Assembly (NCBI GenBank): GCA_964442745.1
Contig: CAYUAI010000013.1
Span: forward strand, 1 to 64,000
Reading direction: 5' to 3'
Source of the DNA: CAYUAI01 sp964442745
GTDB lineage: Bacteria; Pseudomonadota; Gammaproteobacteria; S012-40
Length of the DNA stretch: 64,000 bases
The notes under the pieces are model-generated. The model saw only the letters and a program-made list of their open reading frames with translations, was not told the DNA's origin and ran no database searches. Shown in pieces: positions 8,942-16,894 of the stretch; within the stretch, counting starts at the first letter, position 1, and each line of letters begins with the position of its first letter. Both the position numbers and the translations under genes were made by a program.

Positions 8942-9151
8942 CCTAGTAACAAACCAGGCAGATAACGCCGTTCTCATCGCCCTAGAGCCATTGCAATAGC
9001 CATCTGTAGTTTAGGGTGAGCTTACGTCATACGGAGCTGTGAGAAAGGCAGGAGCGGTGGGTTAAAGGAATCTTATTTTTTAAACAAAGTATTGATCATC
9101 GAAGATAAGCAGAAAGTTTAGACAGTCATTTTTTAAAACGGGAGTTTATGT

Positions 9152-9432
9152 CAGACATTGGGCAGCCTGTTTTCTGAAAAACTGTTTAATTTAGAACTCA
9201 ATGCGGACAAAAACCATTCAATTCATTTGGCGTTTTCAATGCTGTAATAAATTTTTGATGTGCACATATTGTAAAAACGTCAATGTCAACGGCTTTATTG
9301 AAACTCTGGTTTTTGTAATGTTGAAAAATACACCGGCTGGGCTAACAACGATCAGCAAAATTGTAGATTTAATCAGCATAGTATTCATTAAGATAAATCA
9401 AAAATTACAAATTTTAGGCTGCCCAATGTCTG
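9152..9432. mobile_element. Small inverted-repeat (MITE-like) element
   Basis: Perfect 17-bp terminal inverted repeats CAGACATTGGGCAGCCT (9152-9168) and its reverse complement (9416-9432) enclose about 247 bp with no convincing gene. The size and TIRs fit a non-autonomous transposable element or the ends of a deleted insertion sequence. I see no target duplication in the immediate flanks and no second copy in the window. Confidence 0.5.
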
Positions 9433-9506
9433 CTGTAGTGCCAACTTGATCGGTTAAAAAATGACAAAATATTGTTTTTGTGTTGTTTTATTTTTACCCC
9501 CTACGA

Positions 9507-9541
9507 AGTTGGGTTAACGAAGCGATCGATTGAACCCAACT
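9507..9541. repeat. REP-like hairpin
   Basis: A 9-bp perfect stem AGTTGGGTT/AACCCAACT (9507-9515, 9533-9541) around an AACGAAGCG-containing loop. The form resembles widespread proteobacterial GGATTAAGCG-type intergenic hairpins such as the pair at 25091-25231. Confidence 0.5.
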
Positions 9542-9689
9542 AAGAAAACACGACTGAAGTGTCTCTGGGCAAAGTCTGGAAAATAGATGGTCGATAATAT
9601 CATCGGAAGGTATACCATTCGGGTCACTTTAAAAACGTTTGATGTGGCAGCGGGGCTTGAGGTAACTCTTGTCGTGATCGAACAGAAGT

Positions 9690-9947
9690 CAGTAGACGAC
9701 ATAGTAACCAAATGCTCATCGTAATGGGTGAGACACGGTGAAGGCCTGAATCCATAGATTCGGTGAGGAGTCTGTGCCGTTCAATGGCTTCATGCCCGAC
9801 TGGGTTAAGGAACGTTGGCGAAAAATCAGTAGCCACTATTGGGGCAAGCGGCCGGTTGTTTTAAACCATTGGTGGGAAATGCTCTGTGCGGACCCGTCTG
9901 CCGGATGTTGTGGAGATTGGGGGAGAAAAACCCCGGTTATCTGATTA
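9690..9947 (+). mobile_element. Probable group II intron 3' remnant, no reverse transcriptase
   Basis: The segment around 9867-9945 (GTGCGGACCCGTCTGCCGGA, then a G-rich stem ending CCCCGGTTATCTGAT) resembles, from memory, the terminal domains of bacterial group II introns, and the preceding part (GTGAGACACGGTGAAGG at about 9729) resembles their upstream flank. No reverse-transcriptase/maturase frame is present, so this would be a degenerate leftover. The call rests on recalled sequence pattern, not on a folded model. Confidence 0.4.
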
Positions 9948-9957
9948 GATTTTTTAT

Positions 9958-10380
9958 CTATGACTCTTGAGCTAAATTCCCGTCTTTATCAATTAAAAAA
10001 GAGCCGTTTACGATAATTGATTTATCTTCATTTTACATAATAACGTATCACCAAAATTATATTTTCCTTCCGTTAATTCTATTGCGCTTATCACTGTCTT
10101 GATGTTTTTAATAGAATCGCCATATATCCAATGGTAAATCATGTGAAGAAAAATCGAATACAGTATCGAAATTTCTAACTAGTTTCCATGCAACAGCCTC
10201 CGACTGCTTGCCAATATACTGAACACCGAAATCAGAAATAACAACTCCTTTGATGCAAGTGGTCTTGATTTCATCGTTATAAAAGACTAATTTATTATTT
10301 TCGTATTTCACTTGAATTTCGTGGAATCTCTGACATCCGCTAATAAGAGAAAGTAATAAGCTTAATAATATCATTCTCAT
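9958..10380 (-). pseudogene. Frameshifted lipoprotein gene
   Basis: The intact 5' frame (10108-10380, 90 aa) starts MRMILLSLLLSLISGC, a clear lipoprotein signal with lipobox Cys, and ends prematurely at DIWRFY. Reading on in other frames gives plausible continuation: DSIKNIKTVISAIELTEG followed by KYNFGDTLLC, and then after another shift NEDKSIIVNGSFLIDKDG followed by NLAQES and a stop at 9958. Two frameshifts in what looks like one protein of about 150 aa suggest decay. The 90-aa product could still be made. It lies 4 bp after the zincin remnant, a typical partner position, but its function is not recognised. Confidence 0.6.
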
Positions 10381-10384
10381 TATC

Positions 10385-10860
10385 TTATTTACTCGGATAA
10401 CAAGGAGAGTTTAAAAATCTAGCTAGAACAGCATTAAATAACCGCATAATTTTCTCTTTAGTTCCTCTGCTATTAATGAAATTAGGATTTGGGTTTGGGT
10501 TTGCGTGCAAAAACTGGACTCTAGTGTAATCTTCAATTATCTGTGCTTGTTGTTCCATGCGATAATCGAGCAAGTCTTTATTTTTTTCTAAAGTGTATTT
10601 GTATGCCTCAGACCTCAGAATAGGAAAAATCATGTCGAAGTGAATTTGCAATGGCCGATACAATTTGGGTTTAACACATTATTTTGCTTTTGGCATACAT
10701 GAGTCATCTCGTGTATAAAAAAAGCTTTTTCAAAACTAGCAACTGTAGATAATCCGTAATCACTAATTTTTACTTTGCTATCGATATAAATATTACCATT
10801 TGGAGTCATTCCACTATTGTCGGGCTGGGGAAAAGTAAAATTTTCATTAAATGCTGAAAA
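10385..10860 (-). pseudogene. Remnant of a Vgr/Rhs-associated zincin-like protein
   Basis: An upstream frame reads FPQPDNSGMTPNGNIYIDS then FEKAFFIHEMTHVCQKQ, containing the HExxH zinc motif and the PDN-MTPNG signature of a family linked to Rhs/Vgr proteins (family recalled from memory; the usual HVWQ is HVCQ here). Around 10640-10665 the frame shifts into one reading EAYKYTLEKNKDLLDYRMEQ and QAQIIEDY, which continues the same family to the stop at 10385. The 5' end is missing: stops TGA TAA precede the first frame. So the gene is truncated and frameshifted. Confidence 0.65.
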
Positions 10861-11124
10861 TTATCATATTTTATCAATGCCCCTTGTTAGGAAATACGCC
10901 CCGGTGAACAGCAAAATCATCGAATACTCAGCGGTTGAAAATAGGAGGCTCAATCAATATGTATAAATTAGCCGTATAAAACCCCATATCTCGCCTCCAT
11001 GCAGTTGTCACTCAGAACGAATTAATACAAACCTAATCTGGGCGCTAAACAGGGAAGTGATCACATACCCATTGCGCGTTTCTTAGTATATCGCTGGCGA
11101 TTAAATAATAAAGCAGAAGCGATT

Positions 11125-11868
11125 TTATGCTAAAATCTCTTTAATTTCACGCCATAATTTTTTGTATGCACGAGCACATTGACTCTGTTTCGCATAATTA
11201 AAAATCGGGGTGCGGTGAATGCCCATTTGCTCTACTTCTGAGGCATAAGGTATCACCGATTTAAGGATTTTGATGTTATCTATGCATGGATTCGCGATAA
11301 TGTGGCGATGTAAATTTTTTCGCCGATCGGCCATCGAGAAAAAAGGAGAAATAATAGGCGCTGCTATTTTTTGTTTTTTTAAAAAATGGGCAAGTTGTTC
11401 TAATGTTCGTATAGATAATATTGTTGGAATGGTGGGCACTAATAGCATATCAGAGGCTTTGAATACGCTTTCTGATACCAAAGAAATGCTTGGAGGACAA
11501 TCTAGGAATATATAATCATATTCATTTTGTAGTGGCGTGAGAAGTTTTTTTATATGGCTTAATGGTTTGTTTAACGCATCTAAATACAAATCCATGTGGC
11601 GATAAGAAATATCGCTAGCAATTAAGTCTAGGTTGTCAAAATCAGTACCTTTAATCAGATCATCCATTGATTTTTTTTGATTAATTAACTGCTTTCCTAC
11701 TTTCTTGTGGGCGACCAAAATCCGAAAATAAAAACTGGCGGCCCCTTGTGGGTCTAAATCCCAGATAAGAGTACGTGCACCCTCTTGTGCGGCAAGATAA
11801 GACAAATTCACCGCCGCCGCGGTTTTACCGACACCTCCCTTAATATTATAGCTGGCAATGATTTTCAT
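11125..11868 (-). CDS. Orphan ParA/Soj-family ATPase
   Basis: A 247-aa deviant Walker A ATPase (KGGVGKTA at residues 10-17, Walker A' DLDPQGAASF, Walker B YDYIFLDCPPS). No ParB gene is adjacent; the chromosomal parAB pair is at 53.4-55.1 kb and its ParA is different in sequence. Orphan ParAs position varied cargo (plasmids, chemoreceptors, carboxysomes) or are domesticated. It ends 15 bp from the CHAD gene on the same strand, so the two are probably co-transcribed, CHAD first. A polyphosphate-granule link through CHAD is possible but is inference. Confidence 0.85.
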   Translation of the reverse strand: MKIIASYNIKGGVGKTAAAVNLSYLAAQEGARTLIWDLDPQGAASFYFRILVAHKKVGKQLINQKKSMDDLIKGTDFDNLDLIASDISYRHMDLYLDALNKPLSHIKKLLTPLQNEYDYIFLDCPPSISLVSESVFKASDMLLVPTIPTILSIRTLEQLAHFLKKQKIAAPIISPFFSMADRRKNLHRHIIANPCIDNIKILKSVIPYASEVEQMGIHRTPIFNYAKQSQCARAYKKLWREIKEILA

Positions 11869-11883
11869 GTTGACGGTTTTTTC

Positions 11884-13449
11884 TTAATTTTTTGACTGTT
11901 TAAACAGCTGTAAATAGATAGTTTGGTATTTTTTTTGGGTGAAGTTCGCATAATGTTTAGCAAAGTCGTTTAGCACTTGTTGTTTCTGGATTAGCATATG
12001 CCTACTCAATGCATGCATGACTTGTATGGTTGCTTCAGGCGTTTCACCTTCGGCTTGCATTTGCTTTGCAAAATTCTCCATGGCCATGCTTTGTACTTCA
12101 AGATCTTGAAATTGACCGAGCTGGTTCTGTAGTTGTTTAAGATGGGTCAACAATATTTTCATTTTTTTACTTGGATACAAATATTGAAAAAACTCCAATA
12201 GATAACGTAATTTTTTGCTATCTTTTCGTAACTCATGATAGGCTTCTGCCGATGATTTTTTGGTGATAGCATTACCGCTGGTTATGACTCGACGGTAGGC
12301 CTTAAAAATTATTTTTGTTGCATAGGATTTGATGGATTGACAAGTTATCTTATTCGCATTATTTTTTTCACTCGATAAAAATTTTTGCCAGTTATTTTTG
12401 AGTTGCTGATAACGTTTAGAGTTTAGTGTTATCACCAGCTTTTGTTGTTCAATTTTTTGATGTTTTCGTAAAAATGTTTTCAATACTAATAAATCATTGC
12501 GCTGCTTTTCAGGTAATTTTTTTTGATAAGAAGCAAAGGCTAATAAATGCACATCTAAATCACGAACGAGACTGGTTATATTACCTAGCCAGGCGAACTC
12601 CTCTTTGAAAAAAGCGAACTGCTCGCTTGGAAACATGGTTTTAAAACGTGATAATGCGGTGCGTGTGCGGCGTACCGCCACCCGAAAATCATGTAAAAAT
12701 TCACTATCAATATTTTTTTTTAGGCCAGCTTCGTTTATTTTCATCATCTCAAAAAGATGTTGCAAAATATATTTTACACTGGTATCTGTTGGTTGTTTAG
12801 CAGCTAAAGAAAGTTTCATTTTAGTGGTATAAGGAAACGGTTCAATGGCTAATTGCTGCATGATATGTTGTTGTAAATCACTTGAATGCACGGGAACTGG
12901 CAGCAAGTCAATGATCATTGGTAATAACTGTTCGATTTGTTCATTAAATCCACGCAATGGAACAATAATAAAGTATTGATGCTGTTCTTTTAAAGAGTCG
13001 GAGTATTCTTTTAATTGACAATCCTCTAACATCATTTTTGCAATGATTTTATTATCTTTATTACATAATTCAAAAATATATTGTTCTACCTCTGTTTTTA
13101 GCACGGGGAGTAACGCACGAACGCTAAGTTTTTTTGATAGCGCTTTGTTAAACATGGTGTCTGTCACATCCCAGGAAAAACGTGGCACCTTATTTTGATG
13201 GGTGAGTATCAGACTATCACCCGTGATAGTGTCTTTGTTATGTAGCGACCATTGGTGCGCTATTTGTTCAGTATAAAATGACGTATTAGTATTGTGCAGA
13301 CGCCAATCAAAGGTATCATAAAAATTTCGAGAAAAATTTTTATGTACCGATAAATGAATGCGGGTATGGCTTGTTAAACATTGGATAATTTGGGCTGAGC
13401 TTTGTGTGCTAGCCAGTGCAAATTGATGTTGACGATAGCGATATGCCAT
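11884..13449 (-). CDS. CYTH-like plus CHAD domain protein
   Basis: A 521-aa protein. The N-terminal half resembles a CYTH triphosphate-tunnel fold (YDTFDWRLHNTNTSFYTE, later FELCNKDNKI). The C-terminal half (about 230-520) is a helical CHAD domain with paired conserved basic/His motifs LHDFRVAVRRTRTALSRFK-like and YHELRKDSKKLRYLLEFF-like. CHAD domains bind polyphosphate and some locate to polyphosphate granules. Base composition is AT-rich with many Lys, Gln and Asn codons. It is probably first in a two-gene operon with the downstream orphan ParA. Confidence 0.85.
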   Translation of the reverse strand: MAYRYRQHQFALASTQSSAQIIQCLTSHTRIHLSVHKNFSRNFYDTFDWRLHNTNTSFYTEQIAHQWSLHNKDTITGDSLILTHQNKVPRFSWDVTDTMFNKALSKKLSVRALLPVLKTEVEQYIFELCNKDNKIIAKMMLEDCQLKEYSDSLKEQHQYFIIVPLRGFNEQIEQLLPMIIDLLPVPVHSSDLQQHIMQQLAIEPFPYTTKMKLSLAAKQPTDTSVKYILQHLFEMMKINEAGLKKNIDSEFLHDFRVAVRRTRTALSRFKTMFPSEQFAFFKEEFAWLGNITSLVRDLDVHLLAFASYQKKLPEKQRNDLLVLKTFLRKHQKIEQQKLVITLNSKRYQQLKNNWQKFLSSEKNNANKITCQSIKSYATKIIFKAYRRVITSGNAITKKSSAEAYHELRKDSKKLRYLLEFFQYLYPSKKMKILLTHLKQLQNQLGQFQDLEVQSMAMENFAKQMQAEGETPEATIQVMHALSRHMLIQKQQVLNDFAKHYANFTQKKYQTIYLQLFKQSKN

Positions 13450-13844
13450 ACGAAACTACCTTGTTGTTCCTCGTATTAAGGGAGATTACTGCCACAATGT
13501 TCCCGTTTTGTATTCCACGCTTAAGCATTACGAATAATGTTGCTTTATGGAGATCTTTCTATTTGTGAATAAAATACAGCCGCTCATAGCGCTTAAAAAT
13601 CATCCGCTTACTAGGTAGGCAGGCGATCAAAATTATTTTGACATTGACTCGCCTATTGCCCGTTCTTCGCCGTGCTTTGAAGGGCAAAAAGTAGGTTTCG
13701 TAAATTTTGTTAAAATAATTATGTTCACCTACCTTATGGCATAGATAGATTATGGTGTTATTTGACCTATGTCAAAACAGTGTTATTAAATGTACAGTAT
13801 TAACATATTTTGAATCCAAATTATAAGTGATTGCATGCGCATTC
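13450..13844. other. Intergenic region upstream of the CHAD gene
   Basis: About 395 bp, AT-rich, without a gene. It must contain the CHAD-parA promoter (minus strand). It holds one clear palindromic operator candidate, listed separately at 13762-13775, and no repeat shared with other sites. Confidence 0.5.
13762..13775. promoter_or_regulatory. Crp/Fnr-family operator candidate
   Basis: A perfect 5-bp dyad TTGAC-CTAT-GTCAA, matching the spacing of Fnr/Dnr-type boxes (TTGAT-N4-ATCAA and NO-responsive variants). It lies about 310 bp upstream of the CHAD start and 70 bp downstream of the anti-sigma stop, so its target is uncertain. Confidence 0.4.
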
Positions 13845-14471
13845 CTAAGAAGTTGCTCCAGCTAAGCCAAAAAAGATATCTTGTTCTCGCCATTGCTGAA
13901 TGGCTATGCCATTGACCGTATATTCGGCGGTTGGCAATGATTTTAATGTGTCACTGAGATAAGTTTGATATAGGGTATATCGTCGCCCTTGTTTATCGAC
14001 CAATTTGATTTGTGCCGCCAACTGGCCTTGGATAGAACAATAGCGGGCCCCTACAATCGTGAAATTAGCTGGCGTCATTTTTTCTGAGGCCACCAGATTA
14101 AAATCCAGTTTATACATTTCATTACGCAGATATCTAAGATTATTACCGAGAAACTCGACGGCCAATTGTTTGTTATGGTTTAAGGCGATTTCTTGCGCGA
14201 CACGTTGGCCTATTTGCTCAGGTGATAATGAATTAATATAGATAAACTGATACACCACGATAAAACAAAATAAGAGGGAAGCTGCTATTACATAATGGCG
14301 TGGTAAAAACCATTTTCGATTTATTGTAACAACCGACGGATGGATTTCAGTTTCTGCCTGTATCGAACGATGTTTCGAGGCTTGTGCCAGCAAATTTTCT
14401 AGTTTTTCGGGGGCTAGCTTTTGAGCTTGATAATAATCTTTGACATGGCTAGACAACGTTTCATTTTTCAC
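13845..14471 (-). CDS. Membrane-anchored anti-sigma-factor-like protein
   Basis: A 208-aa protein with a cytosolic N-terminal part (about 1-70), a single membrane helix (HYVIAASLLFCFIVVYQFIY, about 78-97) and a periplasmic domain (about 100-208). This topology, and an ATG overlapping the stop of the ECF sigma gene by 4 bp, identify a candidate anti-sigma factor. The N-terminal part lacks a zinc-binding HxxxCxxC motif, so it is not a ZAS-type. It is the last gene of a three-gene operon. Confidence 0.7.
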   Translation of the reverse strand: MKNETLSSHVKDYYQAQKLAPEKLENLLAQASKHRSIQAETEIHPSVVTINRKWFLPRHYVIAASLLFCFIVVYQFIYINSLSPEQIGQRVAQEIALNHNKQLAVEFLGNNLRYLRNEMYKLDFNLVASEKMTPANFTIVGARYCSIQGQLAAQIKLVDKQGRRYTLYQTYLSDTLKSLPTAEYTVNGIAIQQWREQDIFFGLAGATS

Positions 14472-14965
14472 AGAAGCACCTCACGATTCGTTGTCTTAAA
14501 ATAACTCTGCATTTTCTTACGGGAACGATGAATCAAGCTCAATACCGTACCACGTGGTTGGGATGTTAAGTCGGCAATTTCTTGTGCTGTGTAACCTTCA
14601 ACAGCGGCGAGGAAAAAAGCTTCGCGCTCGATGGGACGTAAACATTTAAGTGCTTGTTCAACTTCAGCCACGTCGCTAAAAAAAGTAATATTGTATTCTT
14701 CGATCTGGTTATCCACATACTCAGTATGATCATCAATGGGTATCATGGACACCAGTTTTTCACGTTTATGTTGGTTAAAAAACCGTGAGCGAATCGATTT
14801 AAACAAGTAGGCTTTTTCTATCGGTCCTTTGGCACTTAATACGCTTAACCAGGCCTCTTGTAAAATATCCTCCGCACTTGCCCTCTCATGTGTGAATGAG
14901 AGGGCATAGCGGAATCCTTGCTGCAATAACTCAGCTAAATCAGCAGAGGATTGCTGTTGTGCCAT
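14468..14965 (-). CDS. ECF-family RNA polymerase sigma factor
   Basis: A 165-aa protein with sigma region 2 (SAEDILQEAWLSVLSAKGP, then YLFKSIRSRFFNQHKRE) and region 4 with helix-turn-helix (LRPIEREAFFLAAVEGYTAQ, EIADLTSQPRGTVLSLIHRS). There are no regions 1 or 3, as expected for the ECF group. It lies 2 bp downstream of the secreted-protein gene and overlaps the anti-sigma candidate downstream, so all three are probably one transcript. The stimulus is unknown. Confidence 0.9.
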   Translation of the reverse strand: MAQQQSSADLAELLQQGFRYALSFTHERASAEDILQEAWLSVLSAKGPIEKAYLFKSIRSRFFNQHKREKLVSMIPIDDHTEYVDNQIEEYNITFFSDVAEVEQALKCLRPIEREAFFLAAVEGYTAQEIADLTSQPRGTVLSLIHRSRKKMQSYFKTTNREVLL

Positions 14966-14967
14966 TT

Positions 14968-15390
14968 TTATAGTTTCTCTAAATGATATTTACGTTTTTC
15001 ACCATTGATAGAGTGGATGAGTCCTTGCGTGGTAAGAAATTTATGGTTGTCTGACCGTACTAGAAAATCAACATCTATCTTGCGCCCTTTTTGATCTTTG
15101 AAATCAGCACAGCTCACATAAAAATCCCCTTTTTTAACGATACCATCATGCAGTTCATCCAAGGTCAATTTTAATAAAGCACCATCCACTGGATCATATA
15201 AATACATCGCATGGTTAATGGTTTGCTGCTGAATGAATTGCTGCATCGCTTGCTGAATATTCTTGCGTAAATCCCCTTTAATCGACGGATCATTCGCGGC
15301 AAAAACCGTGCTTACTATACCTGCTGATAATATCACTGAGGCCATGATATAAAGCAGAACGTCTGTTACTTTCTTTTGCATGTTAAGCAT
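14968..15390 (-). CDS. Small secreted protein of the ECF sigma operon
   Basis: A 140-aa protein. The N-terminal signal peptide (hydrophobic about residues 11-31, AxA site VFAAND) is followed by an about 108-residue mature domain with YDPVDGALLKLTLDELHDG, DFYVSCADFKDQKGRKIDVD and SDNHKFLTTQGLIHS. I do not recognise a named family. Being the first gene of the sigma/anti-sigma operon, it could be the periplasmic input or a main output of the regulon. ATGs at 15390 and 15381 are both possible. Confidence 0.7.
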   Translation of the reverse strand: MLNMQKKVTDVLLYIMASVILSAGIVSTVFAANDPSIKGDLRKNIQQAMQQFIQQQTINHAMYLYDPVDGALLKLTLDELHDGIVKKGDFYVSCADFKDQKGRKIDVDFLVRSDNHKFLTTQGLIHSINGEKRKYHLEKL

Positions 15391-15628
15391 TCCTAATTAT
15401 ATTGATTAAATCCACTGTTTGCGTTAGAGACGTGGTTACAACAGTCTCTGCAGAGATAACAATTAAGTTGGCGATTTGATTGCAGTGATTTTATTTTTTT
15501 TACTTTAGGAATAGACAAGCTATTAATCCATATAAGTATTATGCCTTTTTGACTCATCAGTAAATTACGAAGGGTTTTTAATTGTACTAATATTACTCTA
15601 TAAAATGAAAATTATAGTGGTGAAAGTT

Positions 15629-16846
15629 ATGGCAAAAATCACACTTTCGGATATCAAGAGTACATATCAAGAAATACAATCCAGTATTCTCAATACGCCG
15701 TTTAATTTTTCTGATCAATTATCTCAGTTATGTGGCTGCGACGTATATTTAAAGTATGAGAATCTACAGCATACGGCTTCATTTAAAGCACGCGGCGCGT
15801 TAGCGGATATACAACGCCTTTCTGTTGTACAAAAAACCCGTGGTATCATCGCAATGTCCGCAGGTAACCACGCGCAAGCGGTGGCTTACCATGCTTGTCG
15901 ATTAAATATTCCGACGACCATTGTGATGCCTGAATTTACCCCTAATGTAAAAATTGAAGCCACTCGAGCCTATGGTGCTGATGTTATTTTGCATGGGCAA
16001 TTATTGGATGACTCAGCCATGTTTGCTAAAAATATCGCTAAAGAGAAAGGGCTTTATGTCGTTCATCCCTACGATAATTTAAATATTATTATGGGCCAAG
16101 CTTCGATTGCCCTTGAGCTACTGACTGCCCAACCGGATATTGATGCCATTATCGTACCCATTGGCGGCGGCGGTTTAATTGCAGGCATTGCCATTGCCGC
16201 AAAATCGATCAAGCCTAACATTAAAGTCTATGGTGTACAAACCAGAACTTTCCCGACGATGTATGCGGCCTTGCGCGGTGAAAAAATCACCTGTGGTGCC
16301 ATAACAATCGCTGAAGGTATCGCCATTAAAAAGCCAGGCGAACTGACCACTCCTATCGTTAATCACTATGTTGATGATATTTTTTTGGTCGAAGAAACAG
16401 CCATTGAAAAAGCCGTTTTGAGCTTACTAAAATTTGAAAAAACCAGCGTTGAAGGGGCTGGAGCTGCCAGTGCCGCCGCCCTGATAAAAAATAAAGCCCA
16501 CTTTTCTCAAAAAAAGGTTGCCTTGATATTGTCAGGGGGAAATATTGATCTGTTTAACCTATCGACTATCATACAGCGTAGTTTAGTTCGCAGTCATCGC
16601 TTAGTTCGCTTAAATATACGCTGTCATGATTTTCCAGGGTCTCTAGCACAAATCACCCAAGTGATAGCACAAAGCAAAGCAAATATTATTGAAATCTCCC
16701 ATCAACGAGCTTTTTCGAATATTCCGTTGCAAGATGTAGAAATTAATGTAACGTTACAGATTCGTGGCAAGACACACCTTGAGGAAATTATTGAATACTT
16801 GCTGGCCGTTGATTTAAATGATGTTGAGGTTGTTGATCACTTTTAA
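15629..16846 (+). CDS. Threonine ammonia-lyase (threonine dehydratase) with ACT domain
   Basis: A PLP enzyme that deaminates threonine to 2-oxobutanoate, the first step to isoleucine. It has the PLP lysine in HTASFKARGAL, the phosphate-binding glycine loop PIGGGGLIAG, and SAGNHAQAVA. The C-terminal ACT domain (about 325-405; LVRLNIRCHDFPGSLAQI) is of the single-ACT type found in about 400-aa threonine lyases rather than the two-domain E. coli IlvA. The start at MAKITLSDIK (15629) fits the family N-terminus; an upstream in-frame ATG at 15605 would add eight residues. It stands alone on the plus strand. Confidence 0.92.
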   Translation: MAKITLSDIKSTYQEIQSSILNTPFNFSDQLSQLCGCDVYLKYENLQHTASFKARGALADIQRLSVVQKTRGIIAMSAGNHAQAVAYHACRLNIPTTIVMPEFTPNVKIEATRAYGADVILHGQLLDDSAMFAKNIAKEKGLYVVHPYDNLNIIMGQASIALELLTAQPDIDAIIVPIGGGGLIAGIAIAAKSIKPNIKVYGVQTRTFPTMYAALRGEKITCGAITIAEGIAIKKPGELTTPIVNHYVDDIFLVEETAIEKAVLSLLKFEKTSVEGAGAASAAALIKNKAHFSQKKVALILSGGNIDLFNLSTIIQRSLVRSHRLVRLNIRCHDFPGSLAQITQVIAQSKANIIEISHQRAFSNIPLQDVEINVTLQIRGKTHLEEIIEYLLAVDLNDVEVVDHF

Positions 16847-16869
16847 GGATATTATGACCCATTGCGAGA

Positions 16870-16893
16870 AGGCTATCCATTCTCGGACAGTCC
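16870..16893. repeat. Dispersed 24-bp hairpin repeat, copy 3
   Basis: AGGCTATCCATTC to CGGACAGTCC, followed by CCTAGT. It lies between the convergent ends of the threonine lyase and GGDEF genes, and could act in termination or simply be a REP-like insertion. Confidence 0.7.
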
Positions 16894-16894
16894 C

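Larger units (their letters stand above)
8961..9950. other. Gene-free stretch with mobile-element debris
   Basis: About 1 kb without a credible gene. It contains an inverted-repeat element (9152-9432), a hairpin repeat (9507-9541) and a probable group II intron remnant (about 9690-9947), listed separately. The only open frames are short, without a ribosome site or recognisable similarity. Confidence 0.6.

Noticed and set aside
9201..9449. 82-codon open frame on the plus strand
   Set aside because: It lies across the inverted-repeat element, has no ribosome site and no recognisable similarity; Cys/Phe-rich composition looks like chance translation.
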